A DNA stretch of 64,000 bases from Bacteroidetes bacterium 47-18 (lineage in GTDB: Bacteria > Bacteroidota > Bacteroidia > Chitinophagales > Chitinophagaceae): NCBI GenBank assembly GCA_001897155.1, contig MKSF01000026.1:1-64000 (forward strand), given 5' to 3'. Below, one piece after another: positions 42,650 through 52,081 of this stretch. Numbering within the stretch: position 1 is the first letter of the stretch; the number at the start of each line of letters is the position of its first letter. The notes under the pieces are model-generated. The model was given only the letters and a program-made list of their open reading frames with translations, did not search any database and was not told the origin of the DNA. Made by a program: the position numbers and the translations under genes.

Positions 42650-45600
42650 ATGAGTATAAACAAAATATTTGTATTGCTGGTATGTTTATTCGGAATAAAT
42701 TTAAATTCCGCGTATACGCAGCTTATCAGCCAATACACTTTCAGCCAGAGTACCAATGTTATTTATGATACCTTATCGGCACCGCAATATATTGCAAATG
42801 GCGCTTCCTTGGATAACCAGGTCTACCGGGTCAGCCTGCCCTTTAACTTCAATTTTGATAATACGATCTATAATCAAATATTTGTAGGTGTAAACGGTTA
42901 TATCAGTTTTGGCGATACGAATCCCGGTAATGGCTTTTGGATGATACAGTCTCAAAATACCGGGTTTAAATTATTCTCGGGGTTCGATTGTAATCTCGCC
43001 AGCAAAGATGCAAGCTCCTATATAGCGTATCAGACAAAGGGTATAGCTCCTAACCGTACTTTTATAATACAATGGAGAAATTTTGGATTCAGTAGCGCTA
43101 CTGCCTTAACTGCCAACTTCCAGATACTGCTGTCAGAAACTACCGGTGAGCTCGCTGTTCATTATGGTGCTGTTACCCTTACAGGCTCGAGCAGCGTATC
43201 TGTACAGGTGGGTTTAAGAGACTTAAGCCGGAGTGTTTTCCTGAACAGGTCTTCCGGCAGTAGCAACTGGACTTCTACTTCCCCGGGAGGATCTTACAGC
43301 AGCAATATCTTATATCAGTCTTATTCCAACCCTCCCAATGGATTGAAATTTATTTACAGTCCGCCGGCGGCTTGCGTTAAGCCTGCTGCTCCTACCAACC
43401 TGGTACTTACTCCCGAAGTGAACAGGGTACAGGTTGTGTTTACGGCACCTATCCCTGCTGCACAAAAATATTTGGTTGTAAGGACACCCGGAAATACACC
43501 GCTCAATACCATGCCTGCCGATCTTGAAACCTACGCGGTAAATAGTAATATTGGTAATGGGGTAGTTGTTTATAACAGCACGGGAACCTCATTTCAAAAT
43601 ACTTCTCTTCTGCAAAACACAACTTACACCTATACCGTATTTCCTTATAATGAATCCTGTTATGGCGGCCCGGCGTATAATACAACCAATCCGTTGACCG
43701 GAACGGTAGAAACAAGGGGAGCCCGTGCCTACAGGTGGGCCTTAAGCTCGGGCAGCGGAGATTACCAGCTTGCCACGAACTGGATACCTAACCGGAATTA
43801 TTCTGAAACAAATGATACGCTTATATTTGACAATGGCGGTAATGTTACGGTTACCAATATCAATGCACAGACCTTAAGTGCCATGGTCATTCAAAACAAT
43901 ACCCGGGTAACCGTATCTGCCAATAATGCTGCAACTTTAACGTTCAACAGGTTTTTCAACCTCGCTTATGGCAGCACGCTTAGCTTCCAGAGCGGTCCTA
44001 TGCTTAAGTTTGCCTTTCAGAATTCGACACAGCTTCAGAATGCAACTTTTAACGGGACACTTAACCTGGCCGGGAGCTCTTATTTTGATGTGAATTATAT
44101 TACTGCCGTAGTCAATGGTACGGTAAATGTAAGCAGTGCCAATGCTGAATTCAGCAGCAGCTGCAGCACTTCCACCTGTTCTAACAGATTAACATTCGGG
44201 CCCTTTGCTGTTTATAACCACCAAAGAAACGGGGGTGTCATCCCGTCCGCAAATTATGATACTACCGCTACTATCAATATAAGTCAGGTTACCTCGGTGG
44301 CTCCTGTTTTGAACGCGGTGCAGGCTCAAAACGCCAGGCTGGGAAACCTGGTTATCAACTGTCCGGATGCTACTGTCAGCCCGGTCAACGGGTTCAGCGG
44401 GAAAAGCTTCAGCAATGTTCAGGTTGTAAATGCAGGTACAGGCACCTTGAATTTACCCAATTCTAAGATTTTTGGAGACCTGACCATAGATAAGGGAAAG
44501 CTGGAATTAGGCAACAGTACTATATACGGAGACTTCAGGTTGAATAATGGGCAGGTCCACTTCGGTACCGGTCATGTATATGGAGATGCTATATTGGACA
44601 CAGGAAAAGTATCTGCCGCTGTAGGCTTAAATGTATACAGGGATTTTATTACTACGCAGAATGATACGTTCCAGGGTTGTCTTAAAGTGATGGGTAACCT
44701 GCATCAGCAAATAAATATCGGGGGGCCGTTCCTGCAATTCGGCACAGGAGATGTATTGGTGCTGGATAACCCTGCCGGGGCCACACTTACCGGGGAGCTC
44801 CCTAATAACGGCGGAACTGTAATTATAAAAAGGGGTAAATGGTCAGGACCAGGTAAAGTAAACCATAGCGGAATGGCTAAGCTTATTTATGATGGGTCGG
44901 GTCCGTTCTATACCAGTACGGTGGAGTGGCCGGTAACATCCAGGCCATTCCTGGTTGAGTTTAAAGCTACCGGCCCGGCCCCGTACAACCGGGTATACCT
45001 GCAGGCGCATCATACAGCATCTAATGCTTCCCTTGTAAATGGTATTATAGTGCTGGGAGATTATAACCTGAAAGCCACTTTTGATATGAATTTTGCGTCA
45101 CAGCTTAATGCTTCAAGCTTTGTGGCCACCAACGGCCTGGGAACGCTGACCATGCCCTTTGCCAACGGCACGCTGGGAAGAACATTCCCGGTTGGTACCA
45201 TAGATGGAAGGGAAGAAAGTACGCCGGTTGCTATGAGCATAAAGAATAATAATACGCTGAGAGATATCAGTATAAGAGTGACTGCAGGACAGCATCCTGA
45301 AGATTCATCTGCTACGGATTATATAGCCAGGCATTGGCATATCTATGATTCGGAGGCCGATGCGCCTATGGACTATTCCTTCGTGTTAGGATATCGGCCT
45401 GCGGACAAGCATGGCAGCGGCAATATAAAGATACAGGGATTGAAAAATACGGCCTGGACAACATACAATAGTATAGATGACGGCAATACGATATCCCTGA
45501 CGTATTCACAATCCAATACCGTCAATAAGCTGGACAGCACGCAGTTTGCTGCTTTTGCCCCCGGCACACCGGGAAATGCTAATGTCTATACCTGGACAGG

Positions 45601-48600
45601 TAATGTGAGCCAGGATTATCAGGTAGCCAATAATTGGCAGCCTGCAAGAAATAATGTTTCCAATACGGATATTTTGCAATTTAACGCAGGAGGTGCTGTC
45701 AGTGTGACCAATGTACCCTCTGAGGTCGTCGCGCAGATCGCTTTTACCAATAACACCACTGTTACTTTTGCGCCTGCCTACCAGAATGTTTACTGGTATT
45801 TAGAGGCAGATAATGATACCAATACCTACGAAATGCTTATAGAAGCGGGTAGTGCCTGGATCCTGAACGGGGACTACTTTAGGGTAGGGTTCACCAATAA
45901 CCATTCTAAAGCTAAAATAGAAGGATTACTGGAGCTAAGGCAACGCAGCTATATGGATTTTACAAGATCAGTCACTATTGTTAGTCCTTCGGGTATATTG
46001 TCAGCGGGCTCTGCACAAATACAAACATACGCTAACTTTAAAAGTTCCGATACCACGCTCATCATTTATGGTACCTATGAGCATAGGTATGCTACCCTGA
46101 AAGGAGAGATTCCGTTGGCTGCCTGGAAAGACGGTTCGAATGTGGTGATCAAAGGATATGCTAATCCGCAGTCGGGCGATATGTCTCCTGCTAATATTCA
46201 GCAGTCATTTTACAATTTTACATATGATTGCCAGGCCCAGACCGCTATCGTAAGATGGAACGGATTTTTGCCTGATTCGGTAAGGAATGTTTTCAGGGTA
46301 TTAAGCACAGGCTCAGGTCAATGGCATTGGGCAGGGCAAAGTGTTGCCAGGAACTATATTGTCAATATTAATAAATATATACAAACAGGGGGTAATGTTA
46401 ATTTAACAAGTAATGTCGGATCAAGCCAGTCTCCTGTAATCAACATTACCGACTCCTTTGCACACTTAGGAGGGACAGTTTCAGCTTCTTATGAAGCCAC
46501 ACTTGATTTTATAGGTACCAATGGCAGGCAGGATGTGATCTGTCATAATACTTCCCCGGGAGGAAGGGTCCTTTATAAAATATCCAACCCTGCCGGCATT
46601 AATCTTATAGGGTCAGGAAACCTATTGCCGAACTCAGACTTTACCATCAATAATTATGGAGGTATAATTATCACTCATACAGCAGTCCCCCCGATCAATA
46701 CCAACCTGAAGATTGCTTATCTGGATAATGCCAGGCTGACCTATACGGGTAATGCAGCAGTGGCAGGCAATGTAGAATTCCCGGCCATTAGTGCTCCGCC
46801 TGTATTGGTGATAGACCTGGCACACCCGGACAGTGCCCTGCTTATGCCTTTTAATCGTACTGTCAGGACCGAAATAAGGTTGCAGAACGGCCATTTGGAT
46901 ATTGGCGCCTACGATCTGACCCTGGGCCAGGGGACCACATCAAATCTTTCGGGCAACCTGGTAAATACATCAGGTAATATATTGATGACTTCGGGCTCCT
47001 TCACCAGGTGGATACCCGTTAATACTGCTATTACAGGTATCAATAATTCAAGGGCAATATTCCCGGTCGCAGCAGGCAAAGATAAACGCTGGGTGTCTCT
47101 GTTTTTCAGCGCTTCTTCCAGTGTGCAGACCGGGGGAACCATTACGGTCAGGCATAATGCCCTTGCCAACCATACCGGGGGATTTAATATTAACGATGGC
47201 AGCTTCAACATCGGTAAACGCTCTAACTCCAGCTGGCTCTTTGAAGCCGGTAACGGACTGGTGGTTACGGGTACCGTTTCTGTTGCGCTCAAAGCTGAAA
47301 ATATATTCCAGAACTATGTGCCGAACAGCCAGTTGAGGGTCATGTGGCCTAATACTATAATAGGAACGCACCTGGCTTCAGGTAATGCCAATTACGATAT
47401 TGCCAGGGCAGGGATGCCCTTTTCCAACCTGGTAGACAGCGCTTTCTATATCGGCGCAAGTGATAATAATCTTCCCAATGACTTTATTTCCGTACAATCC
47501 GGTAGCTGGAATGATGCTGCTACCTGGAACCGGAATGCTATACCGGGTATTGGTGATAATGTGTATATAGACCCGTCCGATACTGTAGTTATCCAGGCTG
47601 CGCCTGCTTCGGCTAAATTCATCACGATCAACCCGGGAGGCGTGCTTTCGGTTAGCGGCAACAGCACTACGATAGATAGTAATGTAATCAACAATGGTGC
47701 CTTTTTAATGAGCGGAGGTACTTTTACGAATGGTCCTTTCGGGGGCGGAGGAAGAGATTTTTCAAATGGAGGCTTATTCAAAATAACCAATGGCACATTA
47801 AATGTAAACGGCAGCTTTGCTGCCAACGGTGCCGGGTTTATTCAGCATGGCGGAGAGATAATAGTAGATGGTAATTCGGGAACGGCTGCCACAAGTGTAC
47901 CCCCGGCCAGATCAATAGCAGAAGTGCAGGCCACATTTGTAGATGCTGTTGCGGGAACCCTGACCATTGTCGATCCGCATCACAACAACAACCCCTCAGC
48001 TATCAGCTTCAGGGGCGGCGGGTTTGCTCCCGGGCATACCCTCGCACTGGGTAATAGTGTTTCCTCAGGCTCTACCGGTAATACCGATGGCTTTATTGTA
48101 AATACATCTGTTAATCAGCCGTTAGGTGATGTTGTTATCAATGGATCTGCTTCGGGAATTAACAGGCATGTCACATTCAACAGCGGCGCATTTATTTCCG
48201 GTAATTTATCCCTGTTGAATGAACGTGCGGAACTTAGAATGAGAAGTAGCCTGTCATTGTATCAAAGAGGAAATATTTATATAGATTCAGGAGCAACAAT
48301 GGTCGCTAGCGGTAACCTGTACTTATCGGATGTAAGGAATTCGTTCCCTGCTCCAAATCCCAACGCGCAAATTATATCAGGAAAAGGGCAGATAAAAAAC
48401 CTGGTTACTAATCCAACCGCTCATTTTAAAGATATCCTGATCAATAATACATCTGTGGGCGGGGTAACTTTTGATATCGGTGACTTCGCTTTTTCGGGAA
48501 CATTGACTATTACAAACGGTGTTGTCCATACCAGTGGCAGGACGCTTACAGAAATATCCAATGCTTCATTCAGTCATACGCAATCTGCCGGGTGGGTAAA

Positions 48601-51523
48601 TGGTATCTATAGAAAGCATATTCCCAATAGCACCAACATAATTATGCGTTATTTCCCTGTTGGCAACGCCACTCATCCGACCTGGGTTACTTTGCAGCCT
48701 TATAATACAGGCAGCGTGTTGACTCCGGGCTTCCTTACCATACAATCAGTGGACCTGGATCATCCCAATATCAATACCTCTCCTATTGAGGCCACGAAAA
48801 GCGTCAACAGGTATTTTGTGATTGATACCCTCGGTGGTAACGGGGTAGTCTTACGGGATAATGCATACGCACTTACAATGAACTGGAATACAGGCGACCT
48901 GGATATGAACACAAGCCCCTTGCTTTTCAATGTTGCAAAGTATAATGGCGCTACCTGGGATTACTATCCCCGTTACAGTACTGCTGTTACTTCGATTACT
49001 ATAAATGTACCGGGAAATGATATCTATGGTGCCTATCAATCCGGGGAGATAGGGGGAGCGCCTTCTATCCTTCTCCAGCCGCAATCCGTACAGGTATGTG
49101 AAAATAACAGCACGGCGTTTGAGCTTAATGCCTCCGGCTATACCGCCTTCAGGTGGGAAAAGAAAGAAGGGAATATATTTATTCCCGTATCTAATAATGC
49201 TACGTATGCTGGTGCTGCTTCCGACAGGTTACGGATAAGCCGGCCCTCATTTGCTATGGATAACCAGCAATATCGTTGTATCGTGTTTAACCTTTCAGAC
49301 AGTGTTATCTCTGATACGGTCACACTCCATGTGATGACTAATCTGCCGCTTTCGGTTACCCTGTCGTCCAATAAAGGAAACCAGGTGTGTGCCGGTGAAA
49401 CGGTGGTCTTTACCGCACAGGTTACGAACGGGGGGAATAACCCGGTATTTCAGTGGAAACGGAATGGTAGTGCTGTAGGTAATAATGCTGCTCAATATAC
49501 TGCCAGCCAGTTAAGCAATAATGACGAGATCTCCTGCGTGGTTACGGGCAGCTTGTCCTGCGCTGATCCTTTAATGGCCGTGAGTGATACCATTACTATG
49601 AATGTAAGCAGCGTTAACCTGGTCGCTTCCATTACCGCATCTGCTAATGCTGTATGTGCCGGCGATATCATTACTTTTGAAGCCAATGTAACAAATGGCG
49701 GACCACAGCCATCTTTCCAATGGAAGGTAAATGGAAATAATGTGGGCAATAACAGCAATATTTACAGCGCTAACAACCTGAACAATGACGATAAGGTGTA
49801 TTGTATAGTTTCCGGCAGCGGTTGCACGCAATCTTCCAGTAAGCATACGGATACCATATCCGTAGCGGTACATCCGAACCTTACGCCTCTTATCAGCATT
49901 ACGGCCAGCAACAGCACCATATGCAGCGGGGAGACGGTTGTATTTAATGCCAATGCCACGCACCCGGGCAGTGCTCCGCTATATATCTGGAAACGCAATG
50001 GAAGCATAGTAGGCAGCAACAGCGCAAGCTATGCTACCGGCACGGTAGACAGCGGCGATATTATTACCTGTGAATTAGTGAGCAGCATTCCCTGTCCTTT
50101 GGTGGATACCGCGGTTTCCAACAGCATTACGATGCATGTGAACGCACTCTTGACACCCCTGGTGGCTATTACAGCGAGTGATACCGATATTTGCAGCGGC
50201 AGCGCTGTTACCTTTACAGCCACCATTGAAAACGGGGGGACTAACCCGGTGTATCAGTGGCGTGTGAATGGCTTGCTGGTAGGTACCAATGCCGCTTCCT
50301 TTACATCTTCGGCGCTCAATGATAATGATACCGTTCGATGCACGCTCATTAGTAATGCCGGTTGCCTGGCAGTAGATACTGTAAATAGCGTGGGCATCAT
50401 CATGAATGTGAATCCTAACCTGGTTCCGGCTATAGTGATAGTACCCTCTAACGATACGATTTGCGATGGTGACAATGTTACCTTTACGGCTACCGTAACA
50501 AACGGGGGGACGTCGCCTGTGTACCAGTGGAAACTGAACGGGCAAAATGCCGGGGGCAATGCCAGTACATACACCGTTGCCCTTGACAGCGCTGACAGGG
50601 TTAGCTGTGAATTATATAGCAGTGAGACCTGTATTACCGCAACTATGGTTTCGAGTGATACCCTTGAGGTGCTGGTCCTGCCTGTAGTGACACCGGCAGT
50701 TACAGTCACCTCTTCTCATGGAAACGTGTTCTGTGAAGGCTCCAATGTTACATTCACGGCTGCCGTTACTCATGGCGGGACTGTTCCTTCATTCCGGTGG
50801 AAAAAGAATAATGTGAATGTAGGCGCCAATAGCGATACCTATACGGATAATGCGCTTGCTGATGGAGATACGATAGTCTGTGAAATTACCAGTAACGAGA
50901 AATGTATTACAGCTACCACGGTAGTAAGTGATGAGCTCATCGTCAGGACAACTCCTATGGCTACTCCTGCTGTTACCATATCGGCCAATCCCGGTGTCAG
51001 GATTACAGAAGGAACGCAGGTGCAATTTACCGCTACAGGTGTTCATGGAGGGCCGGCCCCTGTGTACGGGTGGTTTAAAAATAACCAGAGCGTAGGCACT
51101 AATGCAGCACAATACTCAACAAACGATTTAAAGGATGGTGATGTGATATATGTAGTAATGAACAGTAATGCGGAATGTGTTACCAGTGCTGCTGCTGAAA
51201 GTAATAAGCTGATCATCGAAATTGTCCCATTCAGCACAGGAGATGTGAGCGGCAACGCATTGGATAACCTGAAATTCTATCCTAACCCTTCACAAGATTT
51301 TGTGATCATTGAAGGGGAGGTGGCGCCCGGCAGTCAGAATGAGGTTGAAATTTCTGTACTCACTATGTCTTCGCAGATCGTCAAAAAAGAAACTTTACAC
51401 GTTAATAATAGCAGGCTCGAATACACATTATTATTCCCCGGTGATCTTCCGAACGGTACCTATATCGTTGTCGTAAGGCAGGGCAAAAATATCATTCAGA
51501 GGAAAGTCACATTGATGAGATAA
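42650..51523 (+). CDS. Giant T9SS-sorted surface protein with Ig-like repeats
   Basis: 2957 aa. Signal peptide (MSINKIFVLLVCLFGINLNS then YTQ); a beta-sandwich opening domain (VSLPFNFNFDNTIYNQIFVG); a fibronectin III-like domain near 250-350; long repetitive beta-rich stretches with two related modules beginning YRWALSSGSGDYQLATNW and YTWTGNVSQDYQVANNW; a G8/beta-helix-like segment (SGSWNDAATWNRNAIPG); then seven tandem Ig-like repeats at about 2232-2860 (CxGxxVTFTAxxxxGG...YQWKxNG..VG.N); and a C-terminal type A T9SS sorting domain (LKFYPNPSQDFVIIEG ... GTYIVVVRQGKNIIQRKV). Likely an adhesin or matrix protein on the cell surface. The cargo's binding partner is unknown. Monocistronic, with its own promoter and terminator. 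Confidence 0.88.
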   Translation: MSINKIFVLLVCLFGINLNSAYTQLISQYTFSQSTNVIYDTLSAPQYIANGASLDNQVYRVSLPFNFNFDNTIYNQIFVGVNGYISFGDTNPGNGFWMIQSQNTGFKLFSGFDCNLASKDASSYIAYQTKGIAPNRTFIIQWRNFGFSSATALTANFQILLSETTGELAVHYGAVTLTGSSSVSVQVGLRDLSRSVFLNRSSGSSNWTSTSPGGSYSSNILYQSYSNPPNGLKFIYSPPAACVKPAAPTNLVLTPEVNRVQVVFTAPIPAAQKYLVVRTPGNTPLNTMPADLETYAVNSNIGNGVVVYNSTGTSFQNTSLLQNTTYTYTVFPYNESCYGGPAYNTTNPLTGTVETRGARAYRWALSSGSGDYQLATNWIPNRNYSETNDTLIFDNGGNVTVTNINAQTLSAMVIQNNTRVTVSANNAATLTFNRFFNLAYGSTLSFQSGPMLKFAFQNSTQLQNATFNGTLNLAGSSYFDVNYITAVVNGTVNVSSANAEFSSSCSTSTCSNRLTFGPFAVYNHQRNGGVIPSANYDTTATINISQVTSVAPVLNAVQAQNARLGNLVINCPDATVSPVNGFSGKSFSNVQVVNAGTGTLNLPNSKIFGDLTIDKGKLELGNSTIYGDFRLNNGQVHFGTGHVYGDAILDTGKVSAAVGLNVYRDFITTQNDTFQGCLKVMGNLHQQINIGGPFLQFGTGDVLVLDNPAGATLTGELPNNGGTVIIKRGKWSGPGKVNHSGMAKLIYDGSGPFYTSTVEWPVTSRPFLVEFKATGPAPYNRVYLQAHHTASNASLVNGIIVLGDYNLKATFDMNFASQLNASSFVATNGLGTLTMPFANGTLGRTFPVGTIDGREESTPVAMSIKNNNTLRDISIRVTAGQHPEDSSATDYIARHWHIYDSEADAPMDYSFVLGYRPADKHGSGNIKIQGLKNTAWTTYNSIDDGNTISLTYSQSNTVNKLDSTQFAAFAPGTPGNANVYTWTGNVSQDYQVANNWQPARNNVSNTDILQFNAGGAVSVTNVPSEVVAQIAFTNNTTVTFAPAYQNVYWYLEADNDTNTYEMLIEAGSAWILNGDYFRVGFTNNHSKAKIEGLLELRQRSYMDFTRSVTIVSPSGILSAGSAQIQTYANFKSSDTTLIIYGTYEHRYATLKGEIPLAAWKDGSNVVIKGYANPQSGDMSPANIQQSFYNFTYDCQAQTAIVRWNGFLPDSVRNVFRVLSTGSGQWHWAGQSVARNYIVNINKYIQTGGNVNLTSNVGSSQSPVINITDSFAHLGGTVSASYEATLDFIGTNGRQDVICHNTSPGGRVLYKISNPAGINLIGSGNLLPNSDFTINNYGGIIITHTAVPPINTNLKIAYLDNARLTYTGNAAVAGNVEFPAISAPPVLVIDLAHPDSALLMPFNRTVRTEIRLQNGHLDIGAYDLTLGQGTTSNLSGNLVNTSGNILMTSGSFTRWIPVNTAITGINNSRAIFPVAAGKDKRWVSLFFSASSSVQTGGTITVRHNALANHTGGFNINDGSFNIGKRSNSSWLFEAGNGLVVTGTVSVALKAENIFQNYVPNSQLRVMWPNTIIGTHLASGNANYDIARAGMPFSNLVDSAFYIGASDNNLPNDFISVQSGSWNDAATWNRNAIPGIGDNVYIDPSDTVVIQAAPASAKFITINPGGVLSVSGNSTTIDSNVINNGAFLMSGGTFTNGPFGGGGRDFSNGGLFKITNGTLNVNGSFAANGAGFIQHGGEIIVDGNSGTAATSVPPARSIAEVQATFVDAVAGTLTIVDPHHNNNPSAISFRGGGFAPGHTLALGNSVSSGSTGNTDGFIVNTSVNQPLGDVVINGSASGINRHVTFNSGAFISGNLSLLNERAELRMRSSLSLYQRGNIYIDSGATMVASGNLYLSDVRNSFPAPNPNAQIISGKGQIKNLVTNPTAHFKDILINNTSVGGVTFDIGDFAFSGTLTITNGVVHTSGRTLTEISNASFSHTQSAGWVNGIYRKHIPNSTNIIMRYFPVGNATHPTWVTLQPYNTGSVLTPGFLTIQSVDLDHPNINTSPIEATKSVNRYFVIDTLGGNGVVLRDNAYALTMNWNTGDLDMNTSPLLFNVAKYNGATWDYYPRYSTAVTSITINVPGNDIYGAYQSGEIGGAPSILLQPQSVQVCENNSTAFELNASGYTAFRWEKKEGNIFIPVSNNATYAGAASDRLRISRPSFAMDNQQYRCIVFNLSDSVISDTVTLHVMTNLPLSVTLSSNKGNQVCAGETVVFTAQVTNGGNNPVFQWKRNGSAVGNNAAQYTASQLSNNDEISCVVTGSLSCADPLMAVSDTITMNVSSVNLVASITASANAVCAGDIITFEANVTNGGPQPSFQWKVNGNNVGNNSNIYSANNLNNDDKVYCIVSGSGCTQSSSKHTDTISVAVHPNLTPLISITASNSTICSGETVVFNANATHPGSAPLYIWKRNGSIVGSNSASYATGTVDSGDIITCELVSSIPCPLVDTAVSNSITMHVNALLTPLVAITASDTDICSGSAVTFTATIENGGTNPVYQWRVNGLLVGTNAASFTSSALNDNDTVRCTLISNAGCLAVDTVNSVGIIMNVNPNLVPAIVIVPSNDTICDGDNVTFTATVTNGGTSPVYQWKLNGQNAGGNASTYTVALDSADRVSCELYSSETCITATMVSSDTLEVLVLPVVTPAVTVTSSHGNVFCEGSNVTFTAAVTHGGTVPSFRWKKNNVNVGANSDTYTDNALADGDTIVCEITSNEKCITATTVVSDELIVRTTPMATPAVTISANPGVRITEGTQVQFTATGVHGGPAPVYGWFKNNQSVGTNAAQYSTNDLKDGDVIYVVMNSNAECVTSAAAESNKLIIEIVPFSTGDVSGNALDNLKFYPNPSQDFVIIEGEVAPGSQNEVEISVLTMSSQIVKKETLHVNNSRLEYTLLFPGDLPNGTYIVVVRQGKNIIQRKVTLMR
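49343..51229 (+). repeat. Seven tandem ~270-bp Ig-like repeat units
   Basis: Units of about 90 codons, each with a Cys near the start (e.g. QVCAGETVVFTAQ, TICSGETVVFNAN, DICSGSAVTFTAT, FCEGSNVTFTA), a Gly-Gly turn, a core Trp (YQWK/FRWK/YGWF), and a second Cys (ISCVV, VYCIV, ITCEL, VRCTL, VSCEL, IVCEI). The last unit has lost both (RITEGTQVQFTA, IYVVM). Confidence 0.88.
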
Positions 51524-51546
51524 GAAGCGGTATATAGTAAGATAAG

Positions 51547-51576
51547 GCACCTGGCTTGAATTCTAAAGCCAGGTGC
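51547..51576 (+). terminator. Terminator of the giant surface protein gene
   Basis: 11-bp perfect stem gcacctggctt / aagccaggtgc followed by ttttttatttg, 23 nt after the stop. Confidence 0.88.
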
Positions 51577-51670
51577 TTTTTTATTTGTAACCCTTCCCTG
51601 GATTAAGGCCATTTAAATGGAATAAAGGTTACATCCAAATAGCCGAGTATAAAATAATGCTCAATATTTA

Positions 51671-51777
51671 TATAATTATTTATACTGACTATCTATATAT
51701 AAGTAACAAAGCCATCATTGGCAGGTTTAGGATGCTACTAAGCCGTATAAGAGATGCCTCACCTCTGTCCGGAATGC
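51671..51777. repeat. Dispersed repeat, copy B
   Basis: Partner of 39210-39304 in the same orientation. It contains actgactatctatatata, aacaaagccat and ataagagatgcctcac. The 51578-52046 intergenic stretch holds nothing else recognised apart from AT-rich sequence before the promoter. Confidence 0.65.
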
Positions 51778-52046
51778 CCACATATGATACAGTACATTTC
51801 TTCACCAACAACCCTATAAGGCTTTATCAGGTGGTTCCACTCCTAAGTGTAATGGATTGTTAGGGAGATGGCGCTAAAGCATCCTATGTGGAAATAAATA
51901 AATGCAAATTGAGAAGAATAACTAAAGATACTTATAATTTTGTTAAATTATTGATTTTTAATTAATTATAAATTAATTAAATTACCGGTTTCGGTTACAT
52001 TTCTGATTGGTCTGATTAAGGAATTAACAATTCTATACGATTTTAT

Positions 52047-52076
52047 TTTGTTTCTTAAAAAACTGTTATAATTTCG
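52047..52076 (+). promoter_or_regulatory. Promoter of the RHS-like export operon
   Basis: TTTG-N18-TAATTTCG (one mismatch). The -7 element ends 5 nt before the ATG at 52082, so a transcript starting at the usual distance would be leaderless or nearly so. Confidence 0.5.
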
Positions 52077-52081
52077 CCGCG

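Noticed and set aside
51657-51863. 68-codon open frame after the giant adhesin
   Set aside because: It overlaps the dispersed repeat and has no protein-like features.
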